Assembly: GCA_004335635.1 (NCBI GenBank) | Contig: QAXH01005050.1 | Coordinates: 39,881-55,707, forward strand | Direction: 5' to 3' | Origin: Chloromonas sp. AAM2 | Lineage: Eukaryota > Chlorophyta > Chlorophyceae > Chlamydomonadales > Chlamydomonadaceae | Length of the DNA: 15,827 nucleotides | In this document: piece after piece, positions 1-7,877 of the stretch | Numbering within the stretch: the first letter of the stretch is position 1 | Layout of the letters: every line of letters begins with the position of its first letter | The notes under the pieces: generated by a model | Database searches by the model: none | What the model was told of the DNA's origin: nothing | Seen by the model: the letters and a program-made list of their open reading frames with translations, nothing else | Program-made: the position numbers and the translations under genes

Positions 1-272
1 GGCGGGCACCGGACTTGGCATACGCCGAGCCGATCTTGCAGAGCACTGACAGGCATGTTCTACCGTTATTCAACACACTCTTCAACACCCAGCACTCAAT
101 TCCAGCACTCCGTCTTCACTTGCGCATACAGGCAGTCTGTGCTGTCCATCTTGCCCTGCCGAGAAATGTTTGCAATCACATTGCCTTGCCTTGTTCGGTT
201 GTAGTCAGCTTGTGTGTTCAGTTTCCTGCTGACACATGTGTTCACATACCTGCCCACGTGTGTGCGTTTCAG

Positions 273-389
273 AAACGTGAGGGGCTGACCAAGAAGCTTG
301 CCGAGGACCCTAACTACCTGCAGACGCTGGACCAGGAAATAGAGGCACTCAAGCAGCAGTTGCAGACCCTAGAGGCGGCGGCCAAGTAA
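273..389 (+). CDS. Terminal exon of an unrecognised gene, coiled-coil C-terminus
   Basis: The exon follows a pyrimidine-rich acceptor (gtgcgtttcag, AG at 271-272) and reads 38 codons to TAA at 387-389. The translation starts KREGLTKKLAEDPNYL and ends QLQTLEAAAK. It is rich in Lys, Glu, Gln and Leu with heptad-like leucines, so the protein probably ends in a short coiled coil or amphipathic helix. The open frame continues upstream to about position 15, but that part is rich in Cys and His and looks like intron. Earlier exons lie left of the window or in 1-270, where I could not place them. An AATAAA signal sits 81 bases past the stop, which supports a true gene end. I do not recognise the family. 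Confidence 0.6.
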   Translation, partial: KREGLTKKLAEDPNYLQTLDQEIEALKQQLQTLEAAAK

Positions 390-469
390 AGCAACCCTCT
401 GTGCTGTGTTGCATGAGCCAAGTGGTGCGCCTGCCAAATGCGCTTGCACTGGCACATGCCTGACTGCCA

Positions 470-475
470 AATAAA
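470..475 (+). terminator. Polyadenylation signal AATAAA
   Basis: A canonical AATAAA lies 81 nt downstream of the TAA at 387-389, followed by a T/G-rich stretch (tatatttgtttgcc). The position suits the 3' end of the gene ending at 389. Confidence 0.5.
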
Positions 476-960
476 GTGACTATATTTGTTTGCCTGTTCA
501 CACACTCGCATTTTGAGAGCTTTGGGCCCGGGCACGTATACTTACAGTAGAGTATCCGTCTATGACTGTGGTGCAAATCGCCAATCGCTTGCATCGGCAC
601 AACGTGTCCGGCGACCAAGTGATTGTGTCCCTGGCACACAGTTGCAGCACCTTAGACCCATGTGCTATCGTTTCTATGCCCCCATAGAACTCTATTGGCA
701 GTAACATCTGTGCTGTGACCATTGCAGGTCAGGATGCATGCACAGGAACTGTTGTGTGGCATGCTACATGCATCTGGTGAGCTACCAGAGCACCCAGAGC
801 ACGGCCGGACCTATAGCATAGCTGTTGGTCACGGAGACTAGTAGTGGAGATTGAAATTTGAGACATTAGGGAGGCTGCGTGATGGTGAATGCAAACTCGT
901 GATAGGTGAAAGTTTGACAGTTGGTGAAAGCGAAATGTGCAGATTGGCGTCGGCTTACCA

Positions 961-999
961 AAAAAAAAGATGTTTGCCAGTTCTGGGACAGTTTTTGCG
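961..999 (-). repeat. Dispersed repeat, copy 1
   Basis: Read on the minus strand, this contains GTCCCAGAACTGGCAAAC followed by a T-run. It shares this core with plus-strand copies at 1764-1800 and 3358-3394. Sequence 5' of the core also resembles copy 2 (both have a CACAC..GGTTT/C..T..TG.CAG pattern), so the repeat unit is longer than the core. Confidence 0.65.
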
Positions 1000-1686
1000 C
1001 TGACACTAGAACCGTGTGTGGCCACGTGTCCCAAACGATTTGAGGCAGTGAGTGTGTAGATTTTTCTTTTGTGGTGAGCCAACTCTGGTGCAGTACTGCA
1101 AGATGGGAGGTGGAGTGGCCTTGACAGTCATACTTTGTGTGGTGGTAATCACGTCACTGTCGCTGAATGCGTTGACAGTCACAGGTTGTGCCGACATTTT
1201 AAATTGAGACCAACTCTACTGGACGTCCTGGCACATATTCAACCTCAAGCGCGGTGTCCTTTTACAATGTTGCGCCCTCAAGACAACAATACAGTCCTCT
1301 CATGCTCATGCATGACCGATCAAAATTGAGGCATTTCAGTCATGACAGCGTTCTCAGCATCACGCCCATGGGATGCCGTACTGCAGCCGCACTGCAGCCG
1401 CACAGGTCTAAAGGCAGAGTCGCACCTACATATACAAGAGCGGACACGAGCACGACTCCAGACAAACCGAGGTGTCGACACTCGCACACAAAGGCCTCTT
1501 GTGGCGGGAGGGCTAGCGTCACAAGTCCTAAGGCCAGGGCAAACAGAGACGGGTCACACACCCGTTTGTCTTTTGACACTGAGTTCCTGTTTAGTCCTGG
1601 TTTGATGTCGCAGAAGTGGCACTGCACCGTCCCCCACAACACGCGATGGTCACCCCGCGGTTCACCCTCGCTAGTTCCCCGTGACT

Positions 1687-1722
1687 GACACACACACACA
1701 CACACACATACACACACACACG
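1687..1722. repeat. CA-dinucleotide microsatellite
   Basis: A (CA)n tract is interrupted once by TA and ends in CGCGCG. It is a simple sequence repeat with no sign of coding. Confidence 0.9.
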
Positions 1723-1763
1723 CGCGTGTATGTGCTGAGACACACAGGTTTCAATGCCAGTCT

Positions 1764-1800
1764 CAGGAATTGTCCCAGAACTGGCAAACTTCTTTTTTTT
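1764..1800 (+). repeat. Dispersed repeat, copy 2
   Basis: The core CAGGAATTGTCCCAGAACTG continues as GCAAACTTC and runs into eight T. It is identical to copy 3 over about 30 bases and is in opposite orientation to copy 1. The T-run end recalls a retroposed or Pol III-type element, but I found no clear A/B boxes or tRNA-like head. Confidence 0.7.
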
Positions 1801-1930
1801 GGTCTTGACCTGGCCTTGTTGCCGAGTGTGTTTGTGATTGAATGTTTTCAGTAGGCGCCCATTCTGTTCTGGGTTCTGTGACGTCCTCCCTGATGTGAAC
1901 AGATGTATAGATCGCATACACACGTAAGCA

Positions 1931-1990
1931 TTCCATAGGTATATTCCATACATAGGTATATTCCATAGGTATATTCCATACATATATATG
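1931..1990. repeat. 30-bp tandem repeat (ATAGGTATATTCC-based)
   Basis: Two adjacent 30-base units begin ttccataggtatattccata at 1931 and 1961. Each is built from a smaller TTCCATA(CATA)GGTATA motif. It ends in tatatata. Confidence 0.8.
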
Positions 1991-2610
1991 TACAGTAGTT
2001 TAGTAGTCACAATGGTGCACGTGATCATATCGTCGAGGCATGGTCGCAAGCGCCAAAGACTTGAGCATTCTAGTACAACGCCATTTAAGGCAACAGTAAG
2101 GTAGCAAAAGCTATGAAAAAGCTATGTAAATGCTATTCCAAAAGCAGATGGTAATAGCGTTCCTGTCCACTGTCGGCTTGATATGCAAACAGGGCTAATT
2201 CAGCCATATACAAGTGCGTATTCATTCTATTTCAGCAGCCCAATTAGCCCAACAAAATCAGGGACGAATCCGGGACTAAAAACAAAACAAAGTTGAGGAA
2301 ACAAGACTAGCAAGAGCAACACCAGGCAGGCATACCTCGCAACTCACAACCGACAATTTTCCCAGTCTGAGAAGTTTAGTGTGCGTTGGTTCTGGGGTAC
2401 CAGCTGGCTAGCTAGCATGTGCGTTCGGGCAAGTGACCTCCTTCATGTAATCTCTATACATATCCCCTCGTGGCAACACACTCGCACAAACTTCAGATGT
2501 TGGTCTCAAACCATGTGGCATGTGTACTCGCCTTACAGCACACACTCGTGCTGATCAACCAAACTGGGAAGCCGCCCTACGCGGCAAGTTGAGCCAGTGC
2601 TGATCTGCAG

Positions 2611-3306
2611 GTGGACTCCACATCAGCTGGCAAGCGCCTTCACAGAAAGCCTCAAACGGATGAGGATAAGATCGTGCAGCAACAACATCAGCAACCCGAC
2701 AGAGATATGCGACCACTCCGACCTTGTAAGCTCACCTCATGCTGCAGCAGGGCAGAAGGTCAAAGGTCAGGGAAAGACACACTAAAACAGCAGGGTCAAA
2801 AACTGGCAGCCAGGGTGCAGGGTCAGGCTGACGAAGAACCAGACGCCCATCTCGCATGCAAAAAAAGCAATGGTCTCGGCCCCAGGTTGCTCAGGTCGCA
2901 GGCGAGCCGCTGGCATGGGCCGCCACTAATGCGGCCAGGTTGTTCCAGCCGCTCAAAAATCTTTCGTGGATTACATAAACCTCAACGACCTTGGCCCTCA
3001 AATCGCACCTGCAAAGTTAACCTCAAAAGTTAACCAAAGTTAACCAAAGTTCACCTGTACGGTGCCCAAGTGCAGGAAATTTGGGTGGCTCCCGAGATGA
3101 CAGTGACCTGCATGACAAGAATGGCACCACCCGCGGCATCCGTTAGTGCCTCGAGGAAGAAGAAGAGACCCACTATGTCAAATGAAGCAGCAGGGCAGAC
3201 GCCACCCGTCAATGCACCTTCCTTGGCAGAGCGACCGAGAAGGAAAAATTGGCGACAGGCTGTGGGACATCTACGCGCGCAACACACGAGTTTTACAACG
3301 CAATAA
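2611..3306 (+). CDS. Candidate two-exon 3' end of an unrecognised gene
   Basis: Two plus-strand pieces look like exons. The first, 2611-2725, lies between an acceptor (tgatctgcag) and a strong donor (gtaagc). In the frame starting WTPHQLASAFTESLKRM it gives 38 codons plus one leading base and ends in phase 0. The second, 3076-3306, follows tgcag, opens in phase 0 with EIWVAPEMTV, has a basic run (SRKKKRP) and stops at TAA 3304-3306. Matching phases and protein-like composition are the only support. Between them lies about 350 bases of A/C-rich DNA with a short tandem repeat. No polyadenylation signal is obvious after the stop, and no family is recognised. A second frame through exon 1 (Gln-rich) is also open, so the frame choice is uncertain. 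Confidence 0.3.
3013..3055. repeat. 10-bp tandem repeat AAAGTTAACC
   Basis: Four copies lie at 3013-3022, 3026-3035, 3036-3045 and 3046-3055. The last has one change (TTCACC), and 3 bases separate the first two. The array lies in the putative intron before 3076. Confidence 0.8.
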
Positions 3307-3357
3307 CGCTTTGCAATTACAACCCACATCACCAACACTGGGTCATGGCGGTATTGA

Positions 3358-3394
3358 CAGGAATTGTCCCAGAACTGGCAAACTTCTATTTTTA
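3358..3394 (+). repeat. Dispersed repeat, copy 3
   Basis: It matches copy 2 from CAGGAATTGTCCCAGAACTG through AAACTTCT, after which the T-run is interrupted (atttttaatc). The flanks differ from copy 2, so the shared block marks the limits of the mobile or duplicated unit here. Confidence 0.7.
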
Positions 3395-3780
3395 ATCTAG
3401 GCAGCCATCCCCCACACATTGCCAGCCTTATCAAAGTGGCTTGAAAGGTCTGTCTAGTATAGTTGGCGCTCAGCAATTCAATGCCAGCCTAGAGGCGAGA
3501 ATCATGGCCTCTTGGTGGCTCTCACGGTTGAAGGCTTAGGAGGTCTGCCAAGCTTGGCCAACTTTCAATTCAACGCTTGAATTAATTGCCTCGTTGGACG
3601 TCAATGGTGCAAGCAGGTACCCTGCTTGCGTACTATCAGTGGCTTGGGCGGTGTGTTTAGCGCAGGTTGCTACGCAGCCAGTCAAGCTTGACTCCCTTGG
3701 GCACATGCGCTGCGTTAGCCGGCTGCTCAGGCTCCGCTTCTCGATTGAGCGCACCTGCGTGATGACGGGGCAGGCTAGTG

Positions 3781-3786
3781 TTTATT
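3781..3786 (-). terminator. Polyadenylation signal AATAAA (minus)
   Basis: On the minus strand GAATAAACAC occurs 62 nt beyond the TAG stop at 3848-3850 of the minus-strand gene. It mirrors the AATAAA after the first gene. Confidence 0.5.
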
Positions 3787-3847
3787 CACTACTTCTTTAT
3801 AGCAATTTTAAGTCCTAGAACGATGACTTTGAGTTAGTTATAGGACA

Positions 3848-4987
3848 CTAAACTGCGAACGGCTGTGGGCCAGGCGTACAAGCAGCGCGTTCGGGACTTG
3901 CTGATACGACCTGTTTTGGCTGGCTGGTGTAGGTCAGCGCAATGCTTGTGCAGTTCCATGCCCTGTCAGGACTTCCCTGATGTAATTGAACATAAACAAG
4001 CACAATGTAAGCTCCCAACCACAACAGCGCAACCTGCGCAAACTCCCCATCACCTGTGTCAAGCTGGGCCCACCAGGCGGGATTCTGACTCCAACTGGGT
4101 GTTTGGGAGGTGCTGCTGGTGCTGATGTTCGAGTCAACCGAGCCACGGGCCAGAGATTCTCGACGGGCCTTCCTTTCGCTGTCCTGCAAATAGGGATGTA
4201 GCACAAGCCCACAGGAGGAACGACAAACCTCTGAGGAACGGCTGTGCAATCTCAGTTGATCTCTCAACCACATGAACGCCTGACATACATGGATCTGCGC
4301 GTGCTCAGAATGTTTTAAGACCGCGCGCTCCTTTTCATCCTAGATGGCGTGAGCACTGGAACCGACGACCTCACCTTGGACTGGAGGGACTTGATCTCCG
4401 CCTCCCAATCTGTAGGCTTGTATCTTGGAGGACTGGATCTAGCACCTGGACAGGTGTGCCGGCAAAGTAAAAATGCGGTCAAACCATGCCGAATCAGTAC
4501 AATACAAAAGTAGCTTTTGATGATAGTCACATGGTCAGTCAAGCACGTCATAGCAAGTGGAATATGTGCTGCTGTCGTTGTAATGTTGCACGCGTCCATG
4601 TTCGCATTGAACGTACCTAGACCGGCGTGCTGCGTCGGCATCGTCGTGCTGTGCGGGAGGGTGCGGGGTATGCTGTACGCCTTGCTCAGGTCCGGCAGGC
4701 CCTCCGCGCCGACGCTAGATCTTCTACACGGGAGCATGAAGTGTGAGCCACAAAGTCAGATCGCCGTTCGCGTTCCAGCCAACCGGCTCGAGCCCTTGAC
4801 CCTTGATCCTTGACCACTTACCCCAAAGTCCTTGACTTCTCCACTTTTCCAGACCAACTCAGTCGTAATAGCTCTTTCGACTCATCGATATCTTGCAGCT
4901 CTGCATGCATGAGCAGATGCGCGTCCAAGGTGAGGTAAGCTGGGTCGGGGGTCTCGGAGACGTGTCCGCTGACGTGTCGCAAAAACC
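3848..4987 (-). CDS. Multi-exon gene of unknown function, Ser-rich C-terminus
   Basis: Five exons fit on the minus strand with matching phases: 4987 (or 4968)-4822, 4723-4617, 4445-4375, 4183-4034 and 3910-3848, all with GT-AG boundaries (donors gtaagt, gtacgt, gtgagg, gttgcg). The protein reads from an acidic helical part (HAELQDIDESKELLRLSW), through GAEGLPDLSKAYSIPRTL and PPRYKPTDWEAEIKSLQSK, to a Ser/Thr-rich stretch (SNISTSSTSQTPSW) and a Pro-containing tail ending PFAV and TAG. The total is about 184 residues from 4987. I see no catalytic motif or known domain. The 5' end is open: the first exon listed starts at an acceptor, so more coding sequence should lie upstream. The last intron (3911-4033) is 123 nt and stop-free in frame, so it may be retained. 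A donor at 4054 would give a different tail. Confidence 0.6.
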
Positions 4988-5159
4988 CTAGCTTCTATAT
5001 TTACCTTTAGGCGGCACGCCGGAAGAAGCAGCATTCCAGCCTGCGCAGCGCCAGACAAAACTAGTGTTATGTATCTGCGGCGAGCTCCGAGACCGCCCCG
5101 CTCTCATCCTGCTCTCTCTGCACACCTGGAACCAGAGATCCCATCGAGGTCTGCTGCAG

Positions 5160-5772
5160 AAGTTAGAGACGACTGAATCACTGAAGCGCAAGTTAGAGAG
5201 GATGGTGAACTGTGGGTGGGTGGGTGTAGAGTATCCAGATGCGCAAAAAGCGTTTCGGAACAACAAGTTTCCAATTAAGCAAAGTTTACGAACTGCGGAG
5301 CTTGCTGACGCTTGACGGCTGGTGTCAAGGGCTATCATGCTCAATGTCGAAGTGTGTGATGTCGGTTACCAGCGTCATAGGTGGTGGCTACGCCCCACAC
5401 TAGAAGGTGCCTTCAACCGCCATCAGCAACAAAACCGTATCAACATGCCAGAAGAATACATGTGTAGTCGTCACGCTGCTACCATGAATAGCACAGCGGA
5501 CAGCAAACAGAAAAGGCCTAAAATGGACTGGCACAGAGCAGGCAGGCCAATCTAGCCAGGAGGCCCATAAAAGCACATGCCCTGAAACCAGGTTGAAGTG
5601 CGTCGTGCACTTCAGCTGCAGCCCCAGTATCCTGCCCGCACAAAACCTGCACTTGCTTCATTACAACCAATAACAACAGTGTTCAATCACAACAGGCAGG
5701 CAGGAGGACCTGAACGTCCTGGAAAGTGAGCTCTTTAATGAGCTTGTTGCCCCTTGCAGTAAGCCGGTCTAA
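5160..5772 (+). CDS. Candidate two-exon coiled-coil fragment, unrecognised
   Basis: Exon-like block 5160-5204 follows a good acceptor (ggtctgctgcag) and reads KLETTESLKRKLERM up to a gtgaac donor in phase 0. Block 5704-5772 follows caggcag, opens in phase 0 with EDLNVLESELFNELV and stops at TAA 5770-5772. Joined, they would make a continuous heptad-like Leu/Glu/Lys segment, which is why I pair them. The intron would be 499 nt. The first block is also part of one open frame from 5064 to TGA at 5313-5315, so the exon could instead be longer and terminal. No domain is recognised. It lies head-to-head with the minus-strand gene ending upstream at 4987. Confidence 0.27.
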
Positions 5773-6567
5773 GGATCAGCCGGTGTGCGAGCAGCCCAGT
5801 GACACAAATATACAAGCAGTATGTCGGCTTTTGCCGCCGTGGCACTGAATCCTAGCACCTTGCTTGATATACATATATATAAACGGCTGAGATGTGAGCT
5901 GAGTTGAGATGCATGGCTGGGGTATGAGCTGAGTTGAGACGTACATGTGTGTGTATTTACACCGGGAAGCCGTCAGAGGACACGGAACGCGATGAGCACC
6001 TCCCTGACCTACCCTGAGCAACAAAGCAAAACGAGCCCAAAAAATGCTTTTGGTACCTGGCTAGGCGTCCAGGACATGCGAGTTCATGTTCAGCTGGTAC
6101 GCTTCACAGCAAATACGTCTCCGGAGACGCAACAGGCATACAAGTCACTTTCTGTAGGCACTACTGCCTTCCCTGTGATCTGAGTGTATGACCAGGATGC
6201 ACAGCCAGCGTGACACATGCATCACCTGGTGGCGATTTAGGCATATGGGGAGCACGTCGCAGCCAAGTCCTTTGCAACAGCCGTGGAACGGTGCTGACGT
6301 GGGTAGCGCGGGAATCGGAGCCAGGCAGCTCGGTGTACGTATGCAGGCAACACTGTAAAGCCGCTCTCGCAAGACGTGCGCGAGACTGCCGCCAGCACTG
6401 CGGATGAAATCTTGTCCGCGCAAGACAAACGAATGATGTCACCCGCCAGAATTCAGACGCAGATCGGTTATCAGTCGCAGCACTAACGCAGGCAATCAAC
6501 AAGGGTCTCAATAGGCCTCGGCTTGTACTTCTGTGTCCTGTCACTGGCATGCAGAGCGCCGAGGTTC
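5773..6567. other. No gene seen; short 30-bp repeat
   Basis: I find no exon with good splice sites and sensible translation. The segment contains a tatatata tract (about 5873-5880) and a two-copy repeat at 5894-5939 in which tgagctgagttgaga recurs with a 30-base period. Open frames on both strands in 6150-6550 overlap each other and look like chance. Confidence 0.5.
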
Positions 6568-6735
6568 TACCGTAGAGGGAGTACTCATCTCATACCGGCA
6601 TAATTAATTCCCAGACTCACTTAATTAATGTTTTGATCTCGATCGCGCGAAAGCAGAATGGAACCAGATTGAAAAAATAACTTGACGCGCCGTACTTGGC
6701 AGATTCCAGAATCGAAAACAGTGTCGTCGATATTC

Positions 6736-7181
6736 ATGGCCGCGCTCCGCTTCAGCCATTGCCATCGTAAGCGGAGCCAGTGGCTGCGAGCCATGGCTTC
6801 TAGCACCCATGCTGGGGCCCCTTTGGTTTGAAAGTGCCGAAGACAGACACGATGAAAAGCAAGCAGAGAAAGAGATGACCACTTCCAGCATCAGCCGGGC
6901 CATATGGTGCTGGGCTGCAGCCTACAGCTGATCAGCTGGAAACCCTGTGCCAGGTGCTGCCAGAGATGGACAGAGAGCATGGCGTCAGTCTGTCCACCAC
7001 CATCATGCCTGGCTGGACCGGTGTGACCCTGCCCCTTGTCCGTCAGTTCCTCACGTTCTGCAGCAACTGTCACGACAATGGAGAAGCGGCTCTTGCCTGC
7101 ACTTCTGTTTGTGGGAGATCTCGACTCCATCGTCATTACTACGGCTTTGGCTCGTTGGGACAAACACACGCAGTTCATTAA
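6736..7181 (+). CDS. Candidate two-exon small gene, unknown function
   Basis: Exon 1 begins at ATG 6736 (context tattcATGG), runs MAALRFSHCH and ends at 6766 before gtaagc. Exon 2 begins at 6928 after tgcagcctacag and restores the frame (split codon C|CT, Pro). It continues DQLETLCQVLPEMDREHGVS and later TIMPGWTGVTLPLVRQFL, with several Cys and His, to TAA at 7179-7181. The total is 285 nt, or 94 residues. The exon 2 translation is clearly protein-like up to about residue 75, and the end is less so. A TGTAA lies 33 nt past the stop. The gene lies wholly inside the inverted-repeat-bounded segment, so it may be cargo or an element-encoded fragment. No domain is recognised. Confidence 0.4.
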
Positions 7182-7194
7182 TGATTGAAATGGC

Positions 7195-7336
7195 TTTGCT
7201 TTAACGACGTTGCTGTAACGACGTTGCTTAGTGCTGTGCATGATAAATGACATGCATGACCAGTCGCACTCCCTTCTTCTATTTGCTTTGCTTGAAGCAC
7301 GATGTTGCTTAGTAAGGTGCATGATGACTGACATGA
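7195..7336. repeat. Imperfect direct duplication within the element
   Basis: Blocks around 7195-7261 and 7282-7336 share tttgcttt..acga.gttgcttagt..ggtgcatgat.a.tgacatg with gaps. ACGACGTTGCT is also repeated directly at 7204 and 7219. This is a local duplication 3' of the candidate gene. Confidence 0.5.
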
Positions 7337-7545
7337 CACAATTGCCTTTGCTTGTTTTCCGGACAAGAGTGCACAAGCAGACTGGATTAATTCGCCAATT
7401 CGCCGCGCACTCCGCAACCAAATTCTCGAGGAGACTGGTTTAATAATCGTTTGACGTCGAGTGCAAAAAAAAAGCAGAAATTGAGCAGATTACCAGAAAA
7501 TAATTGCCCTCAAAAAAAGTAGATTGACATACTCCCTCCACGGTA

Positions 7546-7877
7546 AGTGAACTACCAGAAATGAAATCCCTTGCGTGAAAGATTGTTTGATAGGAGCCTT
7601 CAGGCAATGCCATTAGCCTTGTGGCCGTCCAAGTGGTCCTAGCTTCTGTTGGCTGCGGCTACACGACGTTGACATAGGTGAAGAGACCAAGTGACCACAG
7701 CGGTGAATGAGACCAAGTGATCACTGCCTCTGGCGAAGACAATCTGCCCAATTGTTACAGAGGTGGATGAGAATAGTAAAAAAACAGGCCAGTGTTTGAG
7801 CCCGGCTGCTTACAGCGTTGAATGGAAGCTGGTGATTACAAGCCGGACTGCATTAGCACGGCGTTGGTGAGTCAACT
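7546..7877. other. Intergenic; 3' flank of the hydroxylase gene
   Basis: No exon is seen. Reading on the minus strand, TGTAA (the usual chlorophycean polyadenylation signal) occurs at 7840-7836 and again at 7814-7810, so the 3' UTR of the prolyl 4-hydroxylase gene should end here. Confidence 0.4.
7836..7840 (-). terminator. Possible TGTAA polyadenylation signal
   Basis: TGTAA on the minus strand lies 38 nt after the TGA stop at 7878-7880. TGTAA is the common signal in chlorophycean algae. A second copy at 7814-7810 could serve instead. Confidence 0.25.

Larger units (their letters stand above)
480..2610. other. Largely gene-free stretch with repeats
   Basis: No convincing complete gene is seen. 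Two short exon-like pieces occur on the plus strand: an open frame from 541 (after an acceptor-like cttacag) with ATG at 562 to TAG at 685-687, and 728-776 between attgcag and gtgagc. Neither can be joined with confidence. The rest holds two copies of a dispersed repeat (about 961-999 and 1764-1800), a CA microsatellite (1687-1722), a 30-bp tandem repeat (1931-1990) and A/T-rich DNA with short AAAGCTATG repeats near 2108-2135. Confidence 0.5.
6568..7545. mobile_element. Putative TA-flanked DNA transposon (about 0.97 kb)
   Basis: TACCGTAGAGGGAGTA at 6568-6583 and TACTCCCTCCACGGTA at 7530-7545 are inverted repeats matching at 15 of 16 bases. Both end in TA, so a TA target duplication fits, as in Tc1/mariner-type elements. 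The enclosed DNA has A/T-rich subterminal parts, a possible two-exon gene (6736-7181) and an internal imperfect duplication (about 7195-7336). No transposase DDE/D motifs are visible, so it would be non-autonomous or carry captured sequence. Alternatively the two 16-mers are facing ends of two different elements lying outside the interval. Confidence 0.45.

Noticed and set aside
1340..1717. Minus-strand frame beginning with Cys-Val repeats
   Set aside because: The N-terminus is the translated CA microsatellite, and the remainder overlaps open frames on the other strand with no splice support.
4971..5030. A 17-nt intron (5004-4988) joining an upstream piece to the minus-strand gene
   Set aside because: The phases fit, but 17 nt is implausibly short, so the upstream exon is left unplaced.
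5149..5159. An intron between an ATG-led frame at 5069 and the coiled-coil block at 5160
   Set aside because: It would be 11 nt long, too short for the spliceosome.
6891..7421. Minus-strand open frame of 176 codons
   Set aside because: It is antisense to the candidate exon at 6928-7181, runs through an internal duplication, and has an erratic composition (Cys, Arg, Met, His) with no motif.
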